Assembly: GCA_012295275.1 (NCBI GenBank)
Contig: CM022667.1
Span: 958,943 to 993,942, forward strand
DNA: 35,000 nt
Origin: Chrysomallon squamiferum
Taxonomy: Eukaryota; Mollusca; Gastropoda; Neomphalida; Peltospiridae
Direction: 5' to 3'
Positions 1 to 10,360 of this stretch are shown one piece after another. The position numbers and the translations under genes were made by a program. The stretch's first letter is position 1, and each line of letters starts with the position of its first letter. The notes under the pieces were generated by a model. That model had not been told where the DNA came from. It made no database searches and saw nothing but the letters and a program-made list of their open reading frames with translations.

Positions 1-287
1 AATAATAACACGGATATACACCTGGGGCAATACACCGTGTATTTCACAGACACAAATCAAATTTTGCAGAAATTGTCTATTTCATTGTCTATTGCACTGG
101 TGGTGGTGTATTCCCTGCAGTGGCAGAGATCAAATTGTTTTTTTGTTTTTTTTTGTTTTTGTAAATCTGTGATGGTGTCGCTGACTGTTGCAATTTAGCA
201 AATGTAAAATCTCAGCTTTGTATCATCCCTTTCAGAGAAAGGTTGAAATGTGATGACACAAACACACTCAGGTGTACATACACATAT

Positions 288-288
<1 letters not shown>
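1..288. other. AT-rich complex sequence, no gene seen
   Basis: Complex, AT-rich sequence with T-runs near 139-162. I see no open frame with real protein character, no tRNA-like boxes and no repeat beyond short homopolymers. Probably intergenic or intronic. Confidence 0.6.

Positions 289-330
<42 letters not shown>
289..330. repeat. (TA)n microsatellite
   Basis: An almost perfect run of about 20 TA dinucleotides. It opens a compound microsatellite locus with the TG-rich and AC-rich blocks that follow. Tyr/Ile-alternating open frames across it are translations of the repeat, not genes. Confidence 0.95.
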
Positions 331-333
<3 letters not shown>

Positions 334-365
334 AGATACATACACATATATCTTTATATTTATGT

Positions 366-600
366 ATGTATTGGTGTTTGTTTTTTATGTGTGTGTGTTT
401 TTGTATGTGTGTGTTTGTGTGTGTGTGCCTGTATGTGTGTGTGTTTGTGGTTATGTATTTATATGAGAGATGCTTTATGTATTTATGATTTGTGTTTCTG
501 TTTGTATGTGTATGATATACAAGTCTTTGTATGTGTTTTTATATGTCTACATATTTGCATATGTATGTATATTGTGTGTGTGTGTGTGCATCATGTATAT
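366..600. repeat. degenerate (TG)n/(TATG)n tract
   Basis: TG-rich with interspersed TATG and TTTG units, for example 387-470 and 570-590. The apparent Cys/Val-rich open frames are low-complexity translations. This block and the (AC)n block downstream are complementary in composition and could pair as a long imperfect foldback. Confidence 0.85.
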
Positions 601-617
601 ATTTACAGATATATGTA

Positions 618-705
618 CAAACACACACACACACATCCACATACATATTCAAACAGACACACACTCAAACAGACATACACACACACACACTCACACACAC
701 ACACA

Positions 706-743
<38 letters not shown>

Positions 744-747
744 CACA

Positions 748-786
<39 letters not shown>
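618..786. repeat. (AC)n microsatellite, compound with (TC)n
   Basis: AC dinucleotide runs interrupted by TC units and a short CTCTCTCTC at about 748-757. Open frames reading His-Thr repeats are artefacts. The tract ends abruptly at CACCTAATACAG. Confidence 0.95.
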
Positions 787-789
<3 letters not shown>

Positions 790-1274
790 ATACAGATTAG
801 ATTTTCTGTATTGATATCAGCTGGAATACAGAATCCAATAAATTTAATGAATAGTTCTTGTTTTTAATATATACTCATTCACTTTATGCCCAAACACACA
901 GACACTGAGACATAACAAAACCATTTACTTATGATATATGCATTGAAGAATTCAATAAACAACGATCCTTTATCCATTTAATAATGCAAATACTTAAAAT
1001 CTATTAATATATCTCATTAGTTATGATATATGTCTTACATAATTCAATATTTCTAACTGGGTAATTTTGGAATAATGTATTTTTAATGCATCTGATATTA
1101 AACAACATAAAAATTAATGTGTTTTGCTACATAATGTCTGTTAAAATGAAATTAAAACAGAAATAGAAACAAACACAAGAATATACAAATATATTAACAT
1201 TTATGTTTTATATATATTTTTAATAAATACATCTTTTGCTACTTTTTAATGTGTTAATGACACACTATAAATTT
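787..1274. other. AT-rich spacer with a decayed ~92-bp pair
   Basis: No gene is visible. A TTATGATATATG core followed by a shared AATTCAATA occurs near 929 and again near 1021, suggesting an old tandem duplication of about 92 bp. The rest is AT-rich complex sequence with AATAAA-type motifs that mean little at this base composition. Confidence 0.5.
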
Positions 1275-1372
1275 CATACATACATACATACATACATACA
1301 TACATACATACATACATACATACATACACACATACATACACACATACATACCTACATACACACACACACAGG
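1275..1372. repeat. (CATA)n tetranucleotide microsatellite
   Basis: About 20 CATA units, mostly perfect over 1275-1326, then mixed CATA/CACA to about 1372. Read from the other strand it is (TATG)n, the same family that recurs at 2350-2520, 30.8-31.06, 31.5-31.7 and 33.94-34.09 kb. Confidence 0.95.
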
Positions 1373-1373
1373 T

Positions 1374-1645
1374 GAATGAGAGAGTAAATCTATAAACATA
1401 ATATAAGGAATGATTGAGAGAAAAAGAGAGACAGAAAGAAAGGAAAAATGAAAACGATAAAAGAAAGATAAAGAAATAAAAAATATAAAATAAAATAAAA
1501 CAAATAATGGAAAACAAGAAATAACAAATATGACAGCAAAAAGAAAAAAAAAAGACAGAAAGAAATAAAATTAATAAAAGAAAATCATTGTGAGAGAGAG
1601 AGAGACAGAAAAGAACTCAAAGAGAAGAAAAGAGACATACTTATT
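1374..1645. repeat. purine-rich (A/G) low-complexity tract
   Basis: Nearly 270 bp in which the + strand is mainly A and G, with GAGA, GAAA and AAAAT words and few pyrimidines. Tracts of this kind can form triplex (H-DNA) structures, but that is inference. The Phe/Leu/Ser-rich minus-strand open frame crossing it is compositional. Confidence 0.7.
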
Positions 1646-1701
1646 TTTGAGCATGCAAATAAACATACACTGCCATGTTATCATCAATGGTTCGGATATA
1701 C

Positions 1702-2003
1702 ACAACACAATGCAAATCATTTCTGTTGATATTAAAGCCATGGCCTAATCAATGGACCAGACATACACAAAATAATTGACCGAGTTATAACAAGTTTATG
1801 AATTTGCTACATCAAAAACTTCTCAATTAACCATATCGGAAAATCATCTCCATTCAAAATCATCGACTGAGTTTTAACGGTTTACGAACGTGGTGCATTA
1901 AAATTCTGAATGCAGTGGAAAATCATCTTCAATTCAAAATAATTGACAGTTTTAATTTGCTACATTAAAATTTCTGAATCGATGGGAAATCATTGCCATT
2001 CTT
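1702..2003. repeat. decayed tandem repeat, unit ~66-90 bp
   Basis: Three clear successive copies at about 1767-1855, 1856-1936 and 1937-2002 share the order CAAAATAATTGAC, AGTTTTAAC, a TTTGCTACATTAAAA-type word, TCTGAAT and GGAAATCAT...CCATTC. A weaker earlier copy may start near 1702. Copies differ by substitutions and deletions, so the array is old. No coding potential. Confidence 0.65.
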
Positions 2004-2195
2004 GTCCACAATGAAGTGAAATTAGACTTGATGAATGTTGTTATAGGTTTATAATCAAATACATGCTAATGATTCATTTGCATAAAAGATACAGTTTTAT
2101 GATGGATATTTTTATATCTTTCTTGGATCAATACTGTGGCAGATTCAGTCATTTTTTATGGGGTGTTTAGATGTAACATTTCCAACTGCCAGTGA
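2004..2195. other. complex AT-rich spacer
   Basis: Complex sequence between a decayed minisatellite and a microsatellite block. No gene, repeat unit or RNA motif recognised. Confidence 0.5.
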
Positions 2196-2302
2196 ATATG
2201 ATATATGTGTATGTATGTGTGTGTGTTTGTGTGAGTATGCATATATATGTGTGTGTGTGTGTGTGTGTATATATATGTACACATACAAACACATAAACAC
2301 AG

Positions 2303-2350
<48 letters not shown>

Positions 2351-2515
2351 ATGTATGTATGTATGTCTGTATTTATGTGTGAATGTATGATGTATGTGTA
2401 TCCATGGATGTATATGAGTGTTAATATATGTGTATCCATGTATGTATATGAGTGTATATATGTATGCATGTATAGTTAAGTATGTGCATGTATATGTATG
2501 TATATGTCTGCATGC
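2196..2515. repeat. compound microsatellite (TG)n-(TA)n-(TATG)n
   Basis: TG-rich to about 2275, (TA)n at about 2308-2349, then TATG/TGTA units mixed with ATCC-containing steps to about 2515. A word around TGTATCCATG with ATATGAGTGT recurs near 2396 and 2430. Both strands give spurious Tyr/Ile/His open frames. Confidence 0.9.
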
Positions 2516-2767
2516 ATCTATGCATTTACTTTACAATACATAATATACAGACTATATTTGTTTGTATTAATGGGATCAGACACCCTTATCCCATGCAGAT
2601 CCTTTCCTGCAATATATCAGCACTAGGAAGACACTGGTGAAAACATCAGTGCTGCTAATTTGATTTTACATCTTTCATAAGTTGTAAATGATGAACAGAA
2701 TATGTATGTGATCAATCAAATGCAGTTTGTCAGAAAGATTTAGGGGATAAAATTAAGTGGCTGTTAA
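2516..2767. other. complex spacer
   Basis: About 250 bp of complex sequence including GATCAGACACCCTTATCCC. No convincing open frame or repeat structure. Confidence 0.4.
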
Positions 2768-2820
2768 AGGAAAAAAAAAAAAAAACTGAACAACTTTAAA
2801 CAAAAAAAATTAAAAAAAAG

Positions 2821-2930
2821 AAGAAGAAGATAATGAGATAAATATGTTAATAAAATAAAATTTAAAGGAAGTGTGTCAATAAAAGTTTTGTTCATTATTA
2901 TTTATTACTATTGCTGCTTGGTGTATTGTT
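2821..2930 (+). repeat. dispersed repeat, copy 1
   Basis: The stretch from GATAATGAGATAAATATG through TTTAAAGGAAG (about 2829-2871) reappears almost unchanged at 10669-10712. A second shared block follows in each copy (ATTTATTACT...CTGCTTGGTGT). Two copies 7.8 kb apart in the same orientation point to an interspersed repeat or transposon tail. The A-rich, AAG-rich left edge is compatible with a retroposon-type end, but the family is not recognised. Confidence 0.7.
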
Positions 2931-3042
2931 ATTATTATTTTTTCTTATGTTATTGTAATTATTATTAGTGATGTTGTTGGTTTCTTGATGTTAATTTTGT
3001 GATAATTTTTAACATCTGTGGCAGTGGTTGTAAATGCACTGA
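2931..3042. repeat. TTA/TTG-rich triplet-like tract flanking the minisatellite
   Basis: Loose TTATTA and ATTGTT triplets lead into the G/T-rich minisatellite, as a similar TTA/TTC tract leaves it at 7.5 kb. The minisatellite may have expanded from such a triplet-like seed (inference). Confidence 0.5.
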
Positions 3043-6000
3043 TCATGGTTATAGTTGTGATAGTGTTTGTGGTAGTGTTGGTGGTAGTGTTTGTGGTAGT
3101 GTTTGTGGTAGTATTGGTGGTAGTGTTTGTGGTAGTGCTTGTGGTAGTGTTTGTGGTAGTGTTTGTGGTAGTGTTGGTGGTAGTGTTGGTGGTAGTGTTG
3201 GTCGTAGTGTTAGTAGTAGTGTTTGTTGTAGTGTTGGTGGTAGTGTTGGTAGTAGTGTTTGTGGTAGTGTTTGTGGTAGTGTTGGTGGTATTGTTTGTTG
3301 TATTGTTTGTGGTAGTGTTGGTGGTAGTGTTTGTTGTATTGTTGGTGGTAGTGTTTATGGAAGTGTTGGTGGTAGTGTTTGTGGTAGTGCTTGTTGTAGT
3401 GTTGGTGGTAGTGTTGGTGGTAGTGTTTGTTGTAGTAGTGTTTGGGGTAGTGTTGGTGGTAGTGTTGGTGGTAGTGCTTGTGATAGTGTTTGTGGTAGTG
3501 CTTGTTGTAGTGTTGGTGGTAGTGCTTGTGGTAGTGTTTGTGGTAGTGTTGGTGGTAATGGTTGTGGTAGTGATTGTGGTAGTGTTTATGATAGTATTTG
3601 TGGTAGTGCTTGTGGTAGTGTTGGTAGTAGTGTTGGTGGTAGTGCTTGTTGTAGTGTTTGTGGTAGTGTTGGTGGTAATGTTGGTGGTAATGTTGTTGTG
3701 GTAGTGCTTGTGGTAGTCTTGGTGGTAGTGTTGGTAGTATTGTTGGTTGTAGTGTTAGTAGTAGTGTTTGTTGTAGTGCTTGTGGTAGTGTTGGTAGTAG
3801 TGTTTGTGGTAGTGTTTGTTGTAGTGCTTGTGGTAGTGTGTTGGTGGTAGTGTTTGTAGTAGTGTTGGTGGTAGTGTTTGTGGTAGTGCTGATGGTAGTG
3901 TTTGTTGTAGTGCGTGTTGGTAGTGTTTGTGGTAGTGTTGGTGGTAGTGTTGGTGGTAGTGTTGGTGGTAGTGTTGGTGGTAGTGTTGTGCTAGTGCTTG
4001 TGGTAGTGTTGGTGGTAGTGTTGGTGGTAGTGTTTGTGGTAGTGCTTGTTGTAGTGCGTGTTGTAGTGTTTGTGGTAGATGTTGGTGGTAGTGTTGGTGG
4101 TAGTGTTGGTGGTAGTGTTGGTGGTAGTGTTGGTGGTAGTGTTGGTGGTAGTGTTTGTGGTAGTGTTGGTGGTAGTGTTGGTGGTAGTGTTGGTGGTAGT
4201 GTTGGTGGTAGTGTTGGTGGTAGTGTTGGTGGTAGTGTTGGTGGTGGTAGTGTTGGTGGTAGTGTTGGTGGTAGTGTTGGTGGTAGTGCTTGTGGTAGTG
4301 CTTGTGGTAGTGTGTTGGTAGTATTGTTGGTCGTAGTGTTAGTAGTAGTGTTTGTTGTAGTGCTTGTGGTAGTGTTGGTGGTAGTGTTTGTGGAAGTGTT
4401 GGTGGTAGTGTTTGTGGTAGTGTTTGTGTTAGTGCTTGTTGTAGTGCTTGTGGTAGTGTTGGTAGTAGTGTTTATGATAGTGTTGGTGGTAGTGCTTGTG
4501 TAGTAGTGTTGGTAGTGTGTTTGTTGTAGTGCTTGTGGTAGTGTTGGTAGTAGTGTTTGTTGTAGTGTTTGTGGTAGTGTTGGTAGTAGTGTTGGTGGTA
4601 GTGTTGGTGGTAGTGCTTGTGATAGTGTTTGTGGTAGTGCTTGTGGTAGTGTTGGTGGTAGTGTTTGTGGAAGTGTTTGTGGTAGTGTTTGTGGTAGTGT
4701 TTGTGGTAGTGTTTGTGTTAGTGTTTTTGTTGTAGTGTTGGTGGTAGTGTTTGTGTTAGTGTTTGTGTAGTGTTGGTGGTAGTGTGTTTGTGGTAGTGTT
4801 GGTGGTAGTGTTTGTGGTAGTGTTGGTGGTAGTGTTTGTTGTAGTGTTTGTGGTAGTGCTTGTGGTAGTGTTGGTAGTAGTGTTGGTGGTAGTGCTTGTA
4901 GTAGTATTGGTAGTAGTGCTTGTGGTAGTGTTGGTGGTAGTGTTGGTGGTAGTGTTTGTGGTAGTGCTTGTTGTAGTGTTTGTGGTAGTGTTGGTGGTAG
5001 TGTTTGTGGAAGTGTTGGTGGTAGTGTTTGTGGTAGTGTTTATGTTAGTGCTAGTTGTAGTGTTTGTGGTAGTGTTTGTGTTAGTGCTTGTTGTAGTGTT
5101 TGTGGTAGTGCTGGTGGTAGTGTTTGTTGTAGTGTTTGTTGTAGTGCGTGTTGTAGTGTTTGTGGTAGTGTTGGTGGTAGTGTTTGTGGTAGTGTTGGTG
5201 GTAGTGTTTGTGGTAGTGCTTGTGGTAGTGTTGGTGGTAGTGTTTGTGGTAGTGCTTGTTGTAGTGCGTGTTGTAGTGTTTGTGGTAGTGTTGGTGGTAG
5301 TGTTGGTGGTAGTGTTTGTGGTAGTGTTGGTGGTAGTGCTTGTGGTAGTGTTGGTAGTATTGTTGGTCGTAGTGTTAGTAGTAGTGTTTGTTGTAGTGCT
5401 TGTGGTAGTGTTGGTGGTAGTGTTTGTGGAAGTGTTGGTGGTAGTGTTTGTGTTAGTGTTTGTGTTAGTGCTTGTTGTAGTGCTTGTGGTAGTGTTGGTA
5501 GTAGTGTTTATGATAGTGTTTGTTGTAGTGTTTGTGGTAGTGTTGGTAGTAGTGTTGGTGGTAGTGTTGGTGGTAGTGCTTGTGATAGTGTTTGTGGTAG
5601 TGCTTGTGGTAGTGTTGGTGGTAGTGTTTGTGGAAGTGTTTGTGGTAGTGTTTGTGGTAGTGTTTGTGGTAGTGTTTGTGTTAGTGTTTGTTGTAGTGTT
5701 GGTGGTAGTGTTTGTGTTAGTGTTTGTGGTAGTGTTGGTGGTAGTGTTTGTGGTAGTGTTGGTGGTAGTGTTTGTGGTAGTGTTGGTGGTAGTGTTTGTT
5801 GTAGTGTTTGTGGTAGTGCTTGTGGTAGTGTTGGTAGTAGTGTTGGTGGTAGTGCTTGTAGTAGTGTTGGTAGTAGTGCTTGTGGTAGTGTTGGTGGTAG
5901 TGTTGGTGGTAGTGTTTGTGGTAGTGCTTGTTGTAGTGTTTGTGGTAGTGTTGGTGGTAGTGTTTGTGGAAGTGTTGGTGGTAGTGTTTGTGGTAGTGTT

Positions 6001-7470
6001 TGTGTTAGTGCTTGTTGTAGTGTTTGTGGTAGTGTTTGTGTTAGTGCTTGTTGTAGTGTTTGTGGTAGTGCTGGTGGTAGTGTTTGTTGTAGTGTTTGTT
6101 GTAGTGCGTGTTGTAGTGTTTGTGGTAGTGTTGGTGGTAGTGTTTGTGGTAGTGTTGGTGGTAGTGTTTGTGGTAGTGCTTGTGGTAGTGTTGGTGGTAG
6201 TGTTTGTGGTAGTGCTTGTTGTAGTGCGTGTTGTAGTGTTTGTGGTAGTGTTGGTGGTAGTGTTGGTGGTAGTGTTTGTGGTAGTGTTGGTGGTAGTGCT
6301 TGTGGTAGTGTTGGTAGTATTGTTGGTCGTAGTGTTAGTAGTAGTGTTTGTTGTAGTGCTTGTGGTAGTGTTGGTGGTAGTGTTTGTGGAAGTGTTGGTG
6401 GTAGTGTTTGTGTTAGTGTTTGTGTTAGTGCTTGTTGTAGTGCTTGTGGTAGTGTTGGTAGTAGTGTTTATGATAGTGTTTGTGGTAGTGCTTGTGGTAG
6501 TGTTGGTAGTAGTGTTGGTGATAGTGCTTGTAGTAGTATTGGTAGTAGTGCTTGTGGTAGTGTTGGTGGTAGTGTTGGTGGTAGTGTTTGTGGTAGTGCT
6601 TGTTGTAGTGTTTGTGGTAGTGTTTGTGATAGTGCTTGTGGTAGTGTTGGTGGTAGTGTTTGTGGTAGTGCTTGTGGTAGTGTTTGTGGTAGTGTTTGTG
6701 GTAGTGCTTGTTGTAGTGCTTGTTGTAGTGCTTGTTGTAGTGTTTGTGGTAGTGTTGGTGGTAGTGTTTGTGGTAGTGTTTGTGGTAGTGCTTGTTGTAG
6801 TGCTTGTTGTAGTGTTTGTGGTAGTGTTGGTGGTAGTGTTTGTGGTAGTGTTTGTTGTAGTATTTGTGATAGTGTTGGTGGTAGTGCTTGTTGTAGTGCG
6901 TGTTGTAGTGTTTGTGTTAGTGCTTGTGGTAGTGTTGGTGGTAGTGTTTGTGGTAGTGTTTGTGATAGTGTTGGTGGTAGTGTTTGTTGTAGTGTTTGTG
7001 GTAGTGTTGGTGGTAGTGTTTGTGGTAGTGTTTGTGGTAGTGCTTGTTGTAGTGCTTGTTGTAGTGCTTGTTGTAGTGTTTGTGGTAGTGTTGGTGGTAG
7101 TGTTTGTGGTAGTGTTTGTGGTAGTGCTTGTTGTAGTGCTTGTTGTAGTGTTTGTGGTAGTGTTTGTGGTAGTGTTTGTGGTAGTGCTTGTTGTAGTGCT
7201 TGTTGTAGTGCTTGTTGTAGTGTTTGTGGTAGTGCTTGTGGTAGTGCTTGTGGTAATGCTTGTGGTAGTGGTTGTTGTAGTGTTTGTGGTAGTGTTTGTA
7301 GTAGTGTTGGTGGAAGTTCTGGTGGTGGTGTTTGTTGTAGTGTTTGTGGTAGTGTTTATGACAGTGTTTGTGGTAGTGTTTGTGGTAGTGTTGGTGGTAG
7401 TGCTTGTAGTAGTGTTGGTAGTAGTTTTTGTCGTAGTGTTGGTAGTAGTGTTTATGGTAGTTATGGTAGC
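3043..7470. repeat. 4.4-kb G/T-strand minisatellite, 12-bp unit
   Basis: About 370 tandem units of a 12-bp motif, GTAGTGTTKGTG (K = G or T). The + strand is nearly all G and T; C is confined mainly to the GTGCTTGTG variant. Variation concentrates at four positions of the unit: base 1 (G, sometimes A or T), base 7 (T or C), base 9 (G or T) and base 12 (G, T or A). Single-base and multi-base indels break the register near 3705, 3838, 3918, 3985, 4075, 4250, 4312, 4500-4520 and 4730-4790; from about 4790 the 12-bp phase is kept to the end. The motif has TAG in only one of six frames, which explains several very long open frames. Dense GG doublets could allow two-tier G-quadruplexes (inference). 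Confidence 0.97.
4540..6480. repeat. ~960-bp higher-order tandem duplication within the minisatellite
   Basis: Two consecutive blocks, about 4559-5520 and 5521-6480, are almost identical over their whole length. From about 4790 the offset is exactly 960 bp (80 units of 12); earlier it is about 962 because of small indels in the left copy. The lines at 5101-5500 and 6061-6460 match base for base by eye. A further fragment at about 6481-6640 matches 4849-5008 at offset 1632 bp (136 units). A marker ending in the GTATTGTTGGTCGTAG variant recurs at 4321, 5357 and 6317, with a related version at 3737. This is recent segmental amplification on top of an older 12-bp array. Confidence 0.85.
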
Positions 7471-7530
7471 CATGGAAGTTTTTGGTAATGGTGTATTATT
7501 AGTTGTAGTAATATTGGTTCTTGTTACCAT
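4756..7530 (-). other. uninterrupted Thr/Asn/Ser repeat open frame (probably not a gene)
   Basis: The minus strand has one open frame of 924 codons across the minisatellite, reading Thr-Thr-Thr-Asn or Thr-Thr-Thr-Ser with each 12-bp unit and carrying an Asn-Thr-Thr sequon in nearly every Asn unit. Unit positions 9 and 12, two of the most variable, fall on third codon positions of Thr and are synonymous; position 7 only exchanges Asn and Ser. That resembles a mucin-like secreted repeat. Against coding: no signal peptide at the first Met, no flanking non-repetitive domain, all minus frames are naturally stop-free for this motif, and the array left of 4756 is out of frame. Most likely an artefact, but worth a transcript check. 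Confidence 0.15.
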
Positions 7531-7800
7531 TCTTGTTATTATTTATTTATTTTTATTATTATAATCCATTATTGATTTTATTAATATTATTATTATTGCT
7601 ACAATTGTCATTGTTGTTCAGCATCATCTATTTCTTCTTTTATTATCATTATAATCATCTTCTTCTTTTTCATCATCTTCATCTTCTTTTTTTATCATCA
7701 TCATAATCATCATCTTTTTTCTTTATCACCTTCACCATCATCTTCATCTTTCTCATCTTCAATATCATCTTCATCTTTGTCTTCTTCTTCTTCCTATTAT
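7471..7800. repeat. degenerate TTA/ATC/TTC triplet-rich tract
   Basis: Starts with residual GTAGTAAT words, then TTATTATTA, then TCATCATCT, TTCTTC and CATCTTCATC words to about 7795. The + strand is pyrimidine- and AT-rich, so the minisatellite changes abruptly from purine-containing G/T to T/C/A sequence. Open frames rich in Leu/Phe/Tyr are compositional. Confidence 0.75.
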
Positions 7801-8230
7801 CATAGAAATGTTTCTCTCAAACCCATTACAATGCTGTTTAGCATTCAGGACATACATACCATTCAGCAGTATGTGTCATAAACAGTAATAAACTGAACAA
7901 TGTCAGCAGTAAAACTGAAACAGTAAATTAAGCTAATTTTATCGAAAATTACGAATCGATTCATCCCGCTCACTAATCACCTGTGAGCTCAAATCTTTCA
8001 CGCTGATCTCATAATTAGACAAGAATAAGCCGAGATATTCTCCTAGCGAGATACGAAAATTTAATACATGGCTGTCTGTCTTCTAATTTGGCACGGTGAT
8101 GTGAGGTAAAAAAGATGGTATGATAATTGTGTATGGTAGACTTGTTGCACACGTTTGTTTATTGATGAGAACCAGACTTTTATTTTGAGAAGAAAATTAG
8201 AATGATTTCTCTGAAGTATAGAAACATGTA
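7801..8230. promoter_or_regulatory. complex island, candidate conserved non-coding element
   Basis: Between two low-complexity blocks lies about 400 bp of complex, CpG-containing sequence. It carries an E-box CACCTG at 7978-7983, ATAATTAGA and CTAATTTGG homeodomain-type cores, and several CpG words (TCGATTC, CACGCTG, AGCGAGATACGAAA). No protein frame is plausible. A regulatory role is inferred only from complexity and motif content. Confidence 0.25.
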
Positions 8231-8344
8231 ATAATGGATGTGATTGTGTATGTGTGAGTCTGTTTGTGTGTGTGTGTGTTTGAGGGTAAGTAAGTGTATA
8301 TGAATACTTTTAAAAATATAGAAATCCATTAATGTATCTTTTTA
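8231..8344. repeat. short TG-rich tract and spacer
   Basis: TG dinucleotides at about 8262-8281, then complex AT-rich sequence leading into the compound microsatellite. No gene. Confidence 0.6.
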
Positions 8345-9060
<716 letters not shown>

Positions 9061-9067
9061 TAACAGA

Positions 9068-9068
<1 letters not shown>

Positions 9069-9118
<50 letters not shown>
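9069..9118 (+). repeat. poly(A) tract, 50 nt
   Basis: Uninterrupted run of about 50 A, immediately followed by the CpG-bearing patch at 9119-9376. On the minus strand that patch ends in poly(T), so it is not a simple retroposon whose A-tail follows it; the tail could belong to an element on the + strand ending here. Confidence 0.95.
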
Positions 9119-9120
<2 letters not shown>

Positions 9121-9376
9121 GGAACTGTAATCTGTTAGGGGGATCATATCTAAAGCACTATTATCATTATTTCTATTCAAATTAACTGCAGGGGGTCCCT
9201 GTGCAATAATTGCTGTATGCCGCAGTGCAAACAAACCCGCACACACTGAACTGACGCTGGGTGTTTTGTGATGTAACATGGTTTTTGCATTTATTACGTG
9301 TCGCATGCCAGTGGTGCAGCATTGTGTGCGCTGACATGTATTCGAAAGAGACAATGGTTCTCTGAGTGCTGTGCAT
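9119..9376 (-). other. CpG-bearing patch, possible relic of a dispersed element
   Basis: Less AT-rich than its surroundings and rich in CpG-containing words (GCCGCAG, CCCGCAC, GACGCTGG, TTACGTGTCGCATG, GCGCTG, TTCGAAAG). The minus strand has an open frame of about 80 complex residues before it runs into poly-Phe encoded by the poly(A) tract; it contains RHTAIIAQGPPAVNLNRN and no domain I can name. Abrupt composition change at a long poly(A) suggests an inserted repeat. A single-copy regulatory patch is the alternative. Confidence 0.35.
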
Positions 9377-10360
9377 TCATGATAACACTGCTTCAGGAAG
9401 AAGACCTTAATTGAACTGGTGAATAAAATGATAACACTGTTCTGATAAAATATATATAAATATACTTTATGTTGTTTTTTTTGAATATATGCCTTGACAT
9501 TTTCATTGCTGCTTCAGAGTTTGAACATAATAGTTTAATTTTCAGTAGCAATTCCATGGTTCATTTCTGTTACAAATTACATCATTGATTTGCTGATGTT
9601 TTATTGATATGAGAAATTCCAATGGAAACACCAATGATTGTTGGCATTTATCTACAAAAACCTGACATGTAGTCTTTTTCAGGATAGCATGTGTATACTA
9701 ATAAAAAATTACTGTAAATGTGTTTTTGCTATTATTACATCTATGTGTGAGTGTGTGTGTTTATCAAAATGAAATGGTACGTGCTGACTGGTTCAGGGTG
9801 ACATTTTCATTAAGAACTTCTTTCCAGCAGCTAGTTTGCAAAAGTTTGTCTACAAATCCACTTACAATAACAGAATAACTTCAGTTACCCAAAACCAAAG
9901 GTTCTGAGACAGTACTTCAATTTCGTGCTTTAACGTAGTAACACACAATTCTGAATTATCTCAAACAATCATGGCATGAACTTCTATGCTTAAATGCCTT
10001 GAAGTAACATTTAAACTAGCACAAACACACATACACTAGCAAAAAAAGTCTTGCCATTTACTTTACTGCCTATAAATAAGTGTAAAAATATCAACTTCAT
10101 GCAGTGACCTCCGTAGGAAGCCAGCGTCAATGAAATGGTCATTATGTTATGTGTGCATTCACAGTTGTTACCACAGAGCAGAAAACACAATAATTGATCT
10201 GTATTGATCTTAAAGAGCGTAATAAATAACACATTATTCACACTGGGCTTGAGGTACAGTAGTTATCCCACAGTCAGCATATCGTTGATAGTATGAATAT
10301 GACTGAAGGATGTAAGAAATGTTTTCATTCTAAGATTATATGGTTTCATGTCTGTGGGCT
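9377..10360. other. complex AT-rich spacer, no gene seen
   Basis: Almost 1 kb of complex sequence. A 76-residue minus-strand open frame (10011-10241) has no domain, homology cue or splice context and is probably chance. No tandem repeats apart from a brief TG run at about 9745-9760. Confidence 0.45.

Noticed and set aside
2999-3850. Gly-Ser-Val-Cys repeat frame that looks like a silk- or keratin-like protein
   Set aside because: Same minisatellite in another phase. It switches to a Val repeat after an indel, and it has no signal peptide or unique domain.
4763-7564. 933-residue Val/Leu/Phe open frame on + (and shorter ones at 3018-4735)
   Set aside because: It is a direct translation of the 12-bp motif, which has a stop codon in only one of six frames. 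A polypeptide of nothing but Val, Leu and Phe would be insoluble and has no parallel I know.
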